Notes: generated from the letters alone by a model not told the origin. A DNA stretch of 64,000 nucleotides from Microvirga splendida (GCF_016427565.1 NZ_JAELXT010000003.1:62001-126000), one strand, 5' to 3'; shown: positions 8,821-17,899, counted from the first letter of the stretch. Translations and numbers: made by a program.

Positions 8821-9444
8821 ATGGCAGGGTCATCAGGACGTTGGCTATTGACGGCGTCGCTCATCAGCGTTCTGTCGGCGGCAGCGCCCGTGCTGGCCCA
8901 GTCGGGCCGTCCCTGGGTCGATCCTCCGCCGGAGAACGGCGCCACCCTGTCCTCGCCGCCGGCTCCTGCCCCTCAACCGCCCCAGGCCGCAGCTCCGGCG
9001 CCCGCGCCATCGACACCTCAGCCGTCCACGGCTTCTGCCCCCTCGCAGCAGCCCAGGGAAGAAGAGGCCGTTGCCGCACAATCGCCTCCTGAGGTCTCGC
9101 CGGCCAAAGAGGAGACGGTTGAGAAGGCCAAGCAGAAGACCGCCAGCGAGCGCAAGGTCCGCCGCTCATCGCAGCAGGCTCGCAGCGTCAAGCGGTCTCA
9201 GAAGCAGGAACGGCAGGCATCCCGTCGGCGTGAGCGGGGGTCGGAGGTTTCCCAGGTGCGTCCCCCCCGCAACGGGATCGAGCGGCGGGCTCGGGCAACA
9301 CGCTATGAATCCGTTCAGGAGGGAATCGATGCAGGGCTCGAGGTGATGAGACTGCAGACAATTCAGCTCCCCGACGGCCGGCGCATCGAGATCCTGACCC
9401 GCCCCAATCGGAACATTGCAGGCGAGCTCCCGGACGGCTACTGA
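8821..9444 (+). CDS. Secreted Pro/Ala- and Lys/Arg-rich hypothetical protein
   Basis: A 207-residue protein. The N-terminus is a signal peptide ending near VLAQ (residue ~26). A proline/alanine-rich linker (~33-85) follows, then a strongly basic, charged segment (~95-160) and a conserved-looking end (MRLQTIQLPDGRRIEILTRP). GGAG lies 8 bases before the ATG. The composition suggests a periplasmic or envelope-associated protein with a disordered middle; no enzymatic domain is visible and no function can be assigned. Confidence 0.65.
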   Translation: MAGSSGRWLLTASLISVLSAAAPVLAQSGRPWVDPPPENGATLSSPPAPAPQPPQAAAPAPAPSTPQPSTASAPSQQPREEEAVAAQSPPEVSPAKEETVEKAKQKTASERKVRRSSQQARSVKRSQKQERQASRRRERGSEVSQVRPPRNGIERRARATRYESVQEGIDAGLEVMRLQTIQLPDGRRIEILTRPNRNIAGELPDGY

Positions 9445-9518
9445 GTCAATGCTGCTCGAGAGGGGTCCTGATGCTTCGTTGAAGAAGCTCGACCCATGCG
9501 GCACGGACCGGCCGGATC

Positions 9519-10124
9519 CTACCCGGCTCCTGCAGACTGAATAGTCGTATCTCCCTGACATCCTGCTATCTCCCGGGTCCGGCGCCGGATATCGAGCCAG
9601 AGGCGCTGCTCCCGGCGGGCATCGGCAAGGGCGCGGTGCTCGGCAGGGCCGAGTTCGTCGTCCTTTCTCTGAGCCTGAGACAGAACCTTCTTCATGATGC
9701 CGTCATGAAGGTCGGCCGGTACGCTCATTCCGAGCAGGACCTCATGGATGGTCTGCCGATGAACCGCTTCCGTATCCTTCAGGCGCAGGGCATGCCGCGG
9801 GAGCCCGGCGGCCCGCAGCAGGCGGCTCAGCCACTTCCCATCCCATGACGGTGCGGTTGCATAGAGGGCATGGCCTGCGAGAGCGGACATCATCCGCTGT
9901 GCGACAACCGCCACGGGCGCCCCTTGCGCGCGCAGGCGCTCCTGCGAGAGTCCGTGAATGGTTTCTGCCTTGGTGTCCCAATCGGTCCAGGTTGGATCGG
10001 GGCGGATGAGGTGGCTCTCCTCCTCGCCGGTTGAGAGAACCCAGGCCACCTCGATGGGATATCCATGCTTGCCCAAGGAGGAGGCTTCGAAGTCGAGGAA
10101 CGCGATCTTTGGTAAATCGGGCAT
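9519..10124 (-). CDS. DnaQ-like DEDDh 3'-5' exonuclease
   Basis: A 201-residue stand-alone exonuclease domain. Motif I is FLDFEAS (Asp11 and Glu13), motif II appears as an Asp in the APSWDGKWL segment, and motif III is HRALADA (H-x4-D), defining the DEDDh class. It lacks polymerase or helicase fusions. Such short proteins degrade RNA or DNA 3' ends, but the substrate cannot be told from sequence. Two small genes upstream share the strand without obvious coupling. Confidence 0.8.
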   Translation of the reverse strand: MPDLPKIAFLDFEASSLGKHGYPIEVAWVLSTGEEESHLIRPDPTWTDWDTKAETIHGLSQERLRAQGAPVAVVAQRMMSALAGHALYATAPSWDGKWLSRLLRAAGLPRHALRLKDTEAVHRQTIHEVLLGMSVPADLHDGIMKKVLSQAQRKDDELGPAEHRALADARREQRLWLDIRRRTREIAGCQGDTTIQSAGAG

Positions 10125-10179
10125 TGGGGGGCTTTATCCTCCAGGCGTGCTCGTCACCACAGCCTTCCTTTGGATGCGG

Positions 10180-10446
10180 CTAAACCTGCGATGGCGACGC
10201 TTCCTCAGCCAACTGTGAATGGATCGCCTGCAGCAGGTTATCGTCGGACAGGTTAGTCTCCCAATCTTCGGCGAGTTCGAGGCGCACGGACTTGGCTCCT
10301 CCCGAGGGAGTGCAGACGATATGAACCTGGTTTCGTGCGCCATCGACGCGCGCGGCATCCTTCTTCTCCGGATCGTTGCCGAGACCGGCGAAAGCCTGGA
10401 TGCAGGTCCATGCGATGCCGTCCGCATCGCTTACCTCGCGTGGCAT
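10180..10446 (-). CDS. Conserved hypothetical protein
   Basis: An 88-residue protein, MPREVSDADGIAWTCIQAFA at the start, continuing GLGNDPEKK. It reads as a compact alpha/beta fold with a strand HIVCTPSGGAKSVRLEL and a helical C-terminus. I recall near-identical proteins annotated as hypothetical across Hyphomicrobiales. No membrane segment or known motif is visible. It sits 55 bases upstream of the exonuclease gene on the same strand and may be co-transcribed with it. Confidence 0.65.
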   Translation of the reverse strand: MPREVSDADGIAWTCIQAFAGLGNDPEKKDAARVDGARNQVHIVCTPSGGAKSVRLELAEDWETNLSDDNLLQAIHSQLAEEASPSQV

Positions 10447-10617
10447 GTCATCATCCTTTCAGGCATGTAGAAGTGCGCCTCCCGTCAACGCACGAGGTCT
10501 TCTGATGCTCCAAGATCCAGCTCATCGCACCGAGTGCTTTATGTTCCTTGACACAGTGCGCCCTCGGGCCGAGCCTTGCCCGGCTGCCATTTGGCAGAGC
10601 CCTGTGTGGAGAGGACC

Positions 10618-10998
10618 ATGGCGAGAAACGTAAAGGATCTGCTGGCCGAAGCGAACGCCTCGGTGCCCAAACTGTCTCCCGAAGAGGCAGCCAAGAGGAT
10701 GCGTGCGGGCGACGTGCTTGTGGTGGATGTGCGCGATCCGACAGAGGTTCAGCAGAGCGGGAAACTCAAGGTGGCGGTCAATGTCTCCCGCGGTATGCTG
10801 GAGTTCAGGGCCGACCCGGAGAGCCAGTATCACAACCCCGCGTTCCAGAAGGACAAAACCATTCTCCTGCATTGCGCTTCCGGCGGTCGCTCCGCTTTGG
10901 CAGGCAAGACCCTGCAGGACATGGGCTATACGGCAGTGTTCAACATCGGCGGCTTCAAGGATCTGGCGGAAGCGGGCATCGATACCGAGCCCGCCTGA
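10618..10998 (+). CDS. Rhodanese-like domain protein
   Basis: A 126-residue single rhodanese domain. The N-terminal CH2A-type strand is VVDVRDPTEVQQSG, and the active-site loop is HCASGGRSALAGKTL, with the persulfide-forming Cys followed by the xxGGRS phosphate-like cradle. It should carry sulfane sulfur in the cytosol; partner unknown. The ATG at 10618 is preceded by GAGAGGA. A hairpin at 11029-11053 follows the gene. Confidence 0.85.
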   Translation: MARNVKDLLAEANASVPKLSPEEAAKRMRAGDVLVVDVRDPTEVQQSGKLKVAVNVSRGMLEFRADPESQYHNPAFQKDKTILLHCASGGRSALAGKTLQDMGYTAVFNIGGFKDLAEAGIDTEPA

Positions 10999-11028
10999 CG
11001 GCGAGCAAACGAGCTTTGGAGACGACGG

Positions 11029-11053
11029 CGCTCGGCCTGGATGCGGCCGAGCG
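11029..11053 (+). terminator. Hairpin downstream of the rhodanese gene
   Basis: CGCTCGGCC (11029-11037) pairs with GGCCGAGCG (11045-11053) across a 7-base loop. No clear T-tract follows, so it is a weak or factor-assisted terminator at best. Confidence 0.35.
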
Positions 11054-11089
11054 TCGTGTAGAGGAAAATCATTGCGCCGTCCGGCTATG

Positions 11090-11590
11090 CTACTGAGCGT
11101 TGGCGGATGTGAAGGTGGAAGAGCGCACTGCGCCTTCAGCCGATGAGATGGAACCCGTCGAGACGGGATCGACGATGGCCGTGCTCAGGGCATGAAGCAT
11201 GCCCTTGCGCTTCGCCTCATAATAATAGCCCCGCGCATAAAGGGCGACTGCCCGGTCGGCATTGCCGCCTGCAATTTTGTACGCGTTGGCAAGGTAAGGC
11301 ACGGCGTAAGTGAGATTGGTGTTGGCATCGAGCAGCCCCGATGGGGTTCCTCGATATCCCATGCCGCGGGCCGTCGCATAACGGATCTGCATCAATCCGA
11401 AATTGCCTTTGCTCAACGCTCGCGGATTGTAGCTGCTTTCCCTTCTGATGACCCTGTGAACCAGAGCTTCCGGCACCCTGTGGACTCTGGCGTGGTGCGC
11501 AACGAGTGAGTCGATCGTTGCTCGATCCGATGCGGCGGCAGGCAGAGCGCAGGCGACCGCAGCGCAGGCAAGAAGAAGACGAGAAATCAT
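11090..11590 (-). CDS. Periplasmic lytic transglycosylase (SLT fold)
   Basis: A 166-residue secreted murein hydrolase. A signal peptide ends near AAASD (~21), and the goose-lysozyme-like SLT domain has the catalytic Glu in VIRRESSYNPRALS, followed by GNFGLMQIRYATARGMG and NTNLTYAVPYLANAY. It cleaves peptidoglycan between MurNAc and GlcNAc with anhydro-sugar formation. It lies between the rhodanese gene and the polysaccharide lyase; any link to building an export channel for polysaccharide is speculation. Confidence 0.88.
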   Translation of the reverse strand: MISRLLLACAAVACALPAAASDRATIDSLVAHHARVHRVPEALVHRVIRRESSYNPRALSKGNFGLMQIRYATARGMGYRGTPSGLLDANTNLTYAVPYLANAYKIAGGNADRAVALYARGYYYEAKRKGMLHALSTAIVDPVSTGSISSAEGAVRSSTFTSANAQ

Positions 11591-11811
11591 GCATATCCCC
11601 TTGGTTGAGGAAATTTCTCATCATCAATCGTGGCAATAGGAGGTCAGCTTGGCTGTAAGAATCCTGAAAATGGCGCAACGGGAGGCTCACGAGCCAAAAG
11701 ATCTGCTGTCTACCCCTTTCGGGAAACAGGTGCGTCGTCCGCTGCCTGCATGATGCACCAAGCGATAGGGGACATGCCCGCGCGACGTGCCTGGATCAGG
11801 CTGTTCTTCCT

Positions 11812-13026
11812 TCAGATGACCAGGAAGTCGGCTGCCTTCAACTTCAGGTTCTTATCGATCCTGGCAAACTGGATCGCGCGGATTTGGCCCGATCCGTCGG
11901 GATCATAGAACAAGCCGCCGGTCTTGTTGTTGTAGATGATCCGGTCCTGCGCATCCAATGCCTTGGCCCCGATGACGAAGCTCTCTGGCGACAATCTCCC
12001 GGACTGAAGCTTCGTGAACACGGTGTCGTTGAGGCGGATCGTATCATCCTTCACACTGAATTTCAGAATGACGTCGATGTTGTTGGATCTGGGCTTCGTA
12101 TCGAACGTGAAGGAGTCCTTTCCGGACGACCCGACGAGGATGTCGTTTCCGCTCTTCCCCCAAATGATGTCGTTGCCGCCCTTGCCCTCGATCCTGTCGT
12201 TCCCGCTTGATCCCGTGAGCTTATCGCCTTTGCTTGTGCCGGCATATGTCTTTGAGGTCGAGGGGAGCCCGTTCGTCTTGAATGGGGCTTGAGATGTCTT
12301 GGCCGGGTGACTGAATTTCAGATCGTAGAAGGAGGTTTGGCCATAGCCTGATCCTTGCGTCTCGTTCACTCCAAGGTAGGTGCCTGCTTTGAAGTAGAAG
12401 GCATCACTCTTCCACGCCGAGTGGATTTTATCCGAGGCCGTGTAGGTCTGCCCGTCGGCCGAGACCGTCACTTTCACCCGTTCGGCCGTGACATTGATCG
12501 AATAGCTGAATTTCTCATTGAGGGAGATGTTGGGCTTGGAGCCAGCCTTGCTGGTCAGGGCAAATTTTGTCTCCCGCCCTGTAGCGCCTGCAATATCGTT
12601 CACGAAATAGAGCGTGCCTTTGTCCCAGTAGAGACGGGCGAGTTCTTCATCCTGTCCGTGAACTTGGCCTACGATGACGCGTCCCTTCTTGCCATTGAAG
12701 AGGGTCGGGGCTTGGTCGATTTCGAGGGTCGCCTTCATGGAGCCGCCCTGGTTGACGGCCCATGCGGCCCGCTCCGAACCATTCATCTCCCGAAGTTCAG
12801 AGCGCGCATACCGAGAACCGCTTGTCGTTGCTCCCTCCACGGGTGCTATGAAGACCATGGCGCCATCGGATCCGGTGTAGAAGTAGCTCGGGTTCACGTA
12901 GCCGCTGAGGTTCTTCACCTCACTGGCGGTGCCTAGGAACGTGCCGTTCCGATCGGTCGGAAGAGTGATCTTCCAATGCGTCAGGTTGAAATTGCGGCTT
13001 GGCGCGAATGACGAATTCAAAGTCAT
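11812..13026 (-). CDS. Secreted PL7 alginate lyase with RTX calcium-binding tail
   Basis: A 404-residue protein with no N-terminal signal peptide. Residues ~10-240 form the alginate_lyase2 jelly-roll of polysaccharide lyase family 7, with its three signatures: RSELR (75-79), QVH (121-123, usually QIH or QVH) and YFKAGTY (211-217). Residues ~262-310 contain RTX-type GGxGxD-like calcium repeats (GSSGNDRIEG, GKGGNDIIWG, KSGNDILVG), pointing to type I secretion by a transporter encoded elsewhere. The gene is divergent from algD, so a secreted lyase for the polymer sits beside its biosynthesis genes. The ATG at 13026 is preferred over a TTG two codons upstream. Confidence 0.92.
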   Translation of the reverse strand: MTLNSSFAPSRNFNLTHWKITLPTDRNGTFLGTASEVKNLSGYVNPSYFYTGSDGAMVFIAPVEGATTSGSRYARSELREMNGSERAAWAVNQGGSMKATLEIDQAPTLFNGKKGRVIVGQVHGQDEELARLYWDKGTLYFVNDIAGATGRETKFALTSKAGSKPNISLNEKFSYSINVTAERVKVTVSADGQTYTASDKIHSAWKSDAFYFKAGTYLGVNETQGSGYGQTSFYDLKFSHPAKTSQAPFKTNGLPSTSKTYAGTSKGDKLTGSSGNDRIEGKGGNDIIWGKSGNDILVGSSGKDSFTFDTKPRSNNIDVILKFSVKDDTIRLNDTVFTKLQSGRLSPESFVIGAKALDAQDRIIYNNKTGGLFYDPDGSGQIRAIQFARIDKNLKLKAADFLVI

Positions 13027-13839
13027 CTTCAATGCCCCAAAATGCTCTAAGCCTTTGACGGCTCGTTCCCACGAGAGACCAGGGTAATCGATACGTTATA
13101 AATAAGTCGTTCTGATATGATGCAGTCGAGAATCTTTGCTCATACTGATCTGAGCGATGACGGTCCTATATCGGCGGCACTGATGCTGTCAATTTTTCCT
13201 ATTCTACGTGGTAAAAATTGCGATTCTCGATCCTCATCTGCACCTGCGGCATCTGCTGCGGCGACATCGAACAAGTTCAGCAGGCCTGACACCCTAAGCG
13301 GTTTGGCTTTCGCCTCGCTCAAAGGGGTTAGGTCGACCTAACCCCTATTAAAGTTGGCTCATGGCTGAAGCTGAAGGTCTTCAACTCGGCCCAAGGCATG
13401 TTTTCCGAAAATCTGACGCTCCCGACGCGCCAAAGAATGCATTCCGATGCTCTATGCCGTCCGTCGCCTGGGATCTTTCAAAGAACAACCTGATGAAGCC
13501 TGCTTTCTGAGGTGCTGAGGTGAGCAAAGTCTGCCTCGAAATTCTATCATTAGAATGCAAATATTTCTCAACACAGGCGCGATGCCGTAGAGTAGCTTTT
13601 GTAAATCCCAGTATAGTGCTCTGTGTGCGGTGCAGCATTATAATCAAGTGGGTATAGATACTCTTATGAGTTAAGGATGATCTATTGATGGGAGTAGTTC
13701 TCTACTTAACCCGTAGGGGGTATCTCTCCAGCCGAAATAGTGAAGCGCTTTTGAGTCAAGCAGGAGTATTTATTGGTCTGCACCCGGCGCATTTTTCTTT
13801 GGCGCCTCGATTCCACTGTTAGTCGGCAGGAACAGCCTA
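13027..13839. other. Long AT-rich divergent regulatory region (lyase / algD)
   Basis: 813 bases with no convincing gene. Base composition is clearly lower in GC than the flanking genes. It must contain the promoters for the divergent PL7 lyase and for the algD operon. It carries a perfect 24-base palindrome at 13323-13346 and an algD ribosome site (AGGAAC) ending about 8 bases before 13840. Short frames on both strands here lack ribosome sites and protein-like composition. Confidence 0.6.
13323..13346. repeat. Perfect 24-base palindrome, candidate operator
   Basis: AGGGGTTAGGTC (13323-13334) is followed directly by its exact reverse complement (13335-13346), with no loop and no T-tract. That favours a protein-binding site over a terminator. 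It lies about 300 bases from the lyase start and 490 from algD. Confidence 0.55.
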
Positions 13840-15150
13840 ATGCAAATTAGTGTCTTTGGGATTGGCTATGTCGGAGCGGTCTCATCGGCGTGTTTGGCCA
13901 ATGACGGCCATCACGTCATTGCGGTCGATCCGAACCCCCAGAAAGTGGGTCCTCTCAACGAGGGCATCAGCCCGATCGTCGAACCGGGATTGGGAGAGTT
14001 GCTCCAAAGTGGGATTCGCAACCGGCGCCTCATGGCGACCAGCGATGTTCGCGAGGCCGTTAACGGGACGGACATATCGTTCGTCTGCGTTGGAACGCCT
14101 TCGCGTCCAAACGGCTCTCTCGACACCTCCTATGTCAGTGCCGCTGCCGAGCAGATCGGCGCGGCGATCCGGGAGAAGAACTCCTTCCATTCGGTCGTCA
14201 TGCGCTCCACCATCCTGCCGGGAACTATGGAGAGCATCGTTCTGCCTGCTCTTGAACGTGCATCCGGCCGGCAAGCCGGCGTGGGCTTCGGCGTTGCATA
14301 TTACCCCGAGTTCCTGCGCGAAAGCACCGCTATCAGCGACTACTACGATCCGGGTGCCATCATCTTCGGGCGCCACGATCAGGCGACGATCGACCGGTTG
14401 CTCGAAATTCATAAGATTTTCGATGTCGAGCCGAGGATCGTGTCGATCCGGACTGCAGAAGCAGTGAAGTACACTAACAACGCCTGGCATGCCCTCAAGA
14501 TCAGCTTTGCCAATGAGATCGGAAATATCTGCAAGGAAGCGGGAATCGACGGCCACGCCGTGATGGACGTGCTTTGCGCCGATACGCGGCTCAACATTTC
14601 CAAAGCCTACCTCAAGCCCGGCTTCGCCTTCGGCGGATCCTGCCTGCCGAAGGATCTGCGTGCTCTGCGCTCCGCAGCTCGAAAGCTGGATGTTCCGACG
14701 CCTATCCTCGATGCCACCATGGACGCCAATGAAGAGCAACTGCGGCGCGCATATTCCATGGTTGCCGCAACGGGCAAGCGACGGATCGGCATCATCGGAT
14801 TGAGCTTCAAGCCCGAGACCGACGACCTGCGCGAGAGCCCGCTGGTAGAGCTTGCGGAGCGCCTTTATGGACGTGGATACGATATTCGCATCTACGATCC
14901 GAATATTCAGGTCTCCAAGCTCACCGGAGCGAACCTCCAGTTCGTAAAGGCGCACCTTCCCCATCTGACGTCGCTGCTGACGTCCGATGTGAACGAGGTC
15001 GTCGACCACGCCGAAGTGTTCGTCCTCGGGAATCGCGAGGAAGCCAAGCGCCTCCTGAGCGTCGTGAAGGATGAACGGCCACTCATCGATCTCGTCCGTA
15101 TCGACCAAGCAAGGTGCTCAGGTGACTTCTATCAGGGAATCTGCTGGTAA
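13840..15150 (+). CDS. algD: GDP-mannose 6-dehydrogenase
   Basis: A 436-residue cytosolic enzyme that oxidises GDP-mannose to GDP-mannuronate with two NAD, the committed step to alginate. The N-terminal Rossmann motif is FGIGYVGAVSSACLAN. The catalytic Cys is residue 268 in GFAFGGSCLPKD, the same number as in Pseudomonas aeruginosa AlgD. PEFLRESTAI and TDDLRESPLVELAE also match that enzyme from memory, as does the terminal GICW. UDP-glucose dehydrogenase is the alternative, but these signatures and the neighbours alg8, alg44 and algA make AlgD much more likely. First gene of the operon; it overlaps the start of alg8. Confidence 0.93.
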   Translation: MQISVFGIGYVGAVSSACLANDGHHVIAVDPNPQKVGPLNEGISPIVEPGLGELLQSGIRNRRLMATSDVREAVNGTDISFVCVGTPSRPNGSLDTSYVSAAAEQIGAAIREKNSFHSVVMRSTILPGTMESIVLPALERASGRQAGVGFGVAYYPEFLRESTAISDYYDPGAIIFGRHDQATIDRLLEIHKIFDVEPRIVSIRTAEAVKYTNNAWHALKISFANEIGNICKEAGIDGHAVMDVLCADTRLNISKAYLKPGFAFGGSCLPKDLRALRSAARKLDVPTPILDATMDANEEQLRRAYSMVAATGKRRIGIIGLSFKPETDDLRESPLVELAERLYGRGYDIRIYDPNIQVSKLTGANLQFVKAHLPHLTSLLTSDVNEVVDHAEVFVLGNREEAKRLLSVVKDERPLIDLVRIDQARCSGDFYQGICW

Positions 15151-16663
15151 CGGCAGCGTTCGACTCTCGGAGTCGATAGGGGCGCATATCCTCTACGTGG
15201 TTGCCGTGGCGGCTTTTGCCGCCGCGCTTCCGCCTGGAGCATATGTCTCTGTCGGGGCCGGCGTGATCGGGGCCATCGGGATACTTGCGATCTGGCGCTA
15301 CGGATGGGGCCTGCTGCACTTCATCCGTGCGCTCGTTTTCCGGAAGCTGGTCTTTCCGCGCCAGCGGAAGGCTGCCGACGAGGCGGTCAGGCGCGATCCT
15401 CCCAATGCGTTCCTTCTGGTGACGACGTTCCGGATCGACAGCGCCGTCACCACGCGCGTTTACAGAGCAGCCTTCGAGGCTGCATTGGCCGCGCCCGGAA
15501 AGGCCACCGTGGTTGCATCCATCGTCGAGGCTGGTGATCAGCGGCTCATCAAGAGCTTGTTTCAAGCGATCTGCGGCCACCAGGACAAGGTCGACCTGGT
15601 CATTGTCAGAATTGCGGGAACGGGCAAGAGGGATGCGCTCGCCTATGGCTTCAGGGCCGTAGCCCGGCGCGCTCCGGCTGCGGACGATGTGGTTGCCGTG
15701 ATCGACGGCGACAGCATCGTCCCGCGCGATCTTGTCCGCAAGTGCGTCGGATTTTTCCAACTCGACCCTAAGGTGGGTGCGCTGACCACCGATGAGACGA
15801 GCGAAGTTCGTGGCAGTCGTATCTTTCAGGAGTGGTATGCCCTGCGGTTCGCACAGCGGCATACTCTGATGTCCTCCGTGGGGCTGTCGGAGCGCGTCCT
15901 GACCCTCACGGGCCGTATGTCGATGTTTCGGGCGAACATCGTCTGCAATCCGGAATTCGTCCGCCAGGTGGAGCTCGACTACATCGACCATTGGCGGCTC
16001 GGACGCTTCAAGTTCCTCACCGGGGACGACAAGTCGAGCTGGTTCTGGCTTCTGCGCAACGGCTACAAGATGATCTATGTGCCGGATGTCGTCGTTCTGA
16101 CGGTGGAGGATCCGCCATCAGAGAACTTTGTCTCGGCCGCGGCCATGCTGATGGTGCGGTGGTTCGGCAACATGCTGCGCACGAACTCAAGGGCTCTTGC
16201 TCTCGGGCCTCGGAAGATCGGCTTGTTCACGTGGTGGTCGATCCTTGATCAGCGCATGTCCATGTGGACCTCGCTGGTCGGCTTCTTCGTGGCGCTTCTC
16301 GCAGGGATCTTCATCAGCGGATACGCACTCCTTCTTTATGCCATCTGGATCCTGACCACGCGCTACATTTTGACCCTCTCGCTCCTGGCTGCCCGCCCGA
16401 GAGTGTCGGTCTTCTATCCCTTCCTTCTCTACTTCAACCAGATCTTCGGATCGCTGATCAAGGTCCACGTGACGTTCCGCCTGGATCGTCAGAAGTGGAC
16501 GCGACAGAAAACGACATCTGCGAATGTGGCGAAGCGCCCCCTGATCGCGAGCAACTTCATGTCGGCGTACATGCACAGTGTTGCGCTCATCGCATTCGTA
16601 TCGGTTTTGGCCTGGGGCATGAAGGTCCTTCCGACGCCAAATCCCATGTTCTTTCTTCCTTGA
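15122..16663 (+). CDS. alg8: Alg8-type mannuronan synthase (GT2 membrane glycosyltransferase)
   Basis: The catalytic subunit that polymerises GDP-mannuronate and feeds the chain through the inner membrane. About 513 residues, with two N-terminal helices (~15-55), a cytosolic GT2 domain and at least three C-terminal helices. Active-site features include VIDGDS (DxD-like, binds metal-nucleotide), TDETSE, TGDDKSSWFWLL (catalytic base region) and VRWFGNMLRTNSRALALGPR (RW motif). These match Alg8 rather than cellulose synthase. The start is uncertain: GTG at 15122 has AAGG 7 bases upstream and overlaps algD by 29 bases; an in-frame ATG at 15071 would overlap by 80. Confidence 0.9.
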   Translation: MTSIRESAGNGSVRLSESIGAHILYVVAVAAFAAALPPGAYVSVGAGVIGAIGILAIWRYGWGLLHFIRALVFRKLVFPRQRKAADEAVRRDPPNAFLLVTTFRIDSAVTTRVYRAAFEAALAAPGKATVVASIVEAGDQRLIKSLFQAICGHQDKVDLVIVRIAGTGKRDALAYGFRAVARRAPAADDVVAVIDGDSIVPRDLVRKCVGFFQLDPKVGALTTDETSEVRGSRIFQEWYALRFAQRHTLMSSVGLSERVLTLTGRMSMFRANIVCNPEFVRQVELDYIDHWRLGRFKFLTGDDKSSWFWLLRNGYKMIYVPDVVVLTVEDPPSENFVSAAAMLMVRWFGNMLRTNSRALALGPRKIGLFTWWSILDQRMSMWTSLVGFFVALLAGIFISGYALLLYAIWILTTRYILTLSLLAARPRVSVFYPFLLYFNQIFGSLIKVHVTFRLDRQKWTRQKTTSANVAKRPLIASNFMSAYMHSVALIAFVSVLAWGMKVLPTPNPMFFLP

Positions 16664-16693
16664 TGATAGCGGTGCCGCTTGGAGAACGTATCG

Positions 16694-17899
16694 ATGACGA
16701 AAATTACGCATGAGGCCGAGGTTCAAAGGCAGCACCCACGGTACCGGCTGCCTGTGAAGTGCATTCACAATGGCACGCAACTCGCAGTCGTTGACGTCTC
16801 GGTCGGAGGCCTGGGGCTTCGGACAGGCTCGCTGCATGCCAAGCCCGGGCAGGTGCTCGACCTGACGCTCGCCTTTCCGTTCAGCGGCTATGAACTGACC
16901 CTGCCCATCAACGCCGAGGTCCGCTACGTGGCTGTCGAGCATAACAGGATCGGCCTTCGCTTCGTCGATGTCTCTCCGCGCCAGCATAACCTCTTACGCT
17001 TTGTGCTCGACGCCTATCTTTCCGGGGAGGTCGTGGAGGCTGGGGACGTGCTGGACGTCGTCTCCCGCCGCAACGAAGGGAAGACCCGGGAGGTTCCTCC
17101 GCGGCCTCAACCCCAAGGTGCCATGGCCAACCTCGTCCACCGTGGCCGGAGCGCTGCGGGCTACATCGGCATCGGCGCGGCGACTTTGCTTCTTCTGGCC
17201 TTCATCGGAACGAGCCTGTTCGACCGCCTCTACCTGATCCCGGCTCAATCGGCGCAGATCACCGCCGATCTGGTCACCGTGCCTGCTCCATCGAACGGCC
17301 AGCTCACCTTCGTGGCCGCTGGAAACGAGGTCAAGACCGGCGAGCCGCTTCTCACGATCCAGGGCACGCAAGGCAACAGCATCGTCATCGATAGCCCCTG
17401 CAATTGCGTGGTTCAGGCTCGGTACAGCCGGGCGGCCAATTTCGTCCGGGAAGGGGCGCCGATCCTGACCCTGCGGGAGAAGACCAGCAACCCCTACGTT
17501 ACTGCCAGTATCCCGCAGGACCAGGCGTTGCGGTTCTATAAAGGGGCGAGTGCCGTGATCGAATACGCCGACGGCACGCGCGTGAGGGAGGCCAATATCG
17601 AGCGCCTGCCATCCTTTGAGGATCCGTCCCTTGCCGGACGATTGATCGTCAAAGTGGCTCCCGGCCGTGAACTCGGGGCGTCGACGATCGGCCAGCCTGT
17701 ATCCGTGGTCTTCAATACGTTTTCCGGGTCTTCGATCGGGTCTGCCGTCAGCAGGCTCCAAACAGCAGTCAGCTGGGCAGGAAACAAGATTGCAGCTATC
17801 CTGTCTCATGACAGCGCGACGGCCAATGCACCAAAAAAGGCCACAGAGCCTCAAAGTGAGAATGGAAGGCGGCTAGCCGGGCTCAATTCTGGGGAATGA
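16694..17899 (+). CDS. alg44: Alg44-type PilZ co-polymerase
   Basis: A 401-residue inner-membrane protein required for Alg8 activity. The N-terminal PilZ domain has the c-di-GMP-binding RxxxR (RQHPR) and the DxSxxG motif (DVSVGG). A single transmembrane helix (~155-175) is followed by a periplasmic HlyD/biotinyl-lipoyl-like domain (VPAPSNGQLTFVAAGNEVKT). This architecture is that of Pseudomonas Alg44. The ATG at 16694 follows GGAGA by 8 bases; an upstream TTG is not needed. Intact PilZ residues predict allosteric activation of polymer synthesis by c-di-GMP. It lies 30 bases after alg8. Confidence 0.92.
   Translation: MTKITHEAEVQRQHPRYRLPVKCIHNGTQLAVVDVSVGGLGLRTGSLHAKPGQVLDLTLAFPFSGYELTLPINAEVRYVAVEHNRIGLRFVDVSPRQHNLLRFVLDAYLSGEVVEAGDVLDVVSRRNEGKTREVPPRPQPQGAMANLVHRGRSAAGYIGIGAATLLLLAFIGTSLFDRLYLIPAQSAQITADLVTVPAPSNGQLTFVAAGNEVKTGEPLLTIQGTQGNSIVIDSPCNCVVQARYSRAANFVREGAPILTLREKTSNPYVTASIPQDQALRFYKGASAVIEYADGTRVREANIERLPSFEDPSLAGRLIVKVAPGRELGASTIGQPVSVVFNTFSGSSIGSAVSRLQTAVSWAGNKIAAILSHDSATANAPKKATEPQSENGRRLAGLNSGE

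Noticed and set aside
13381..13647. Minus-strand 88-codon frame in the algD upstream spacer
   Set aside because: AT-rich region, no ribosome site, no motif, and it overlaps the expected regulatory zone.
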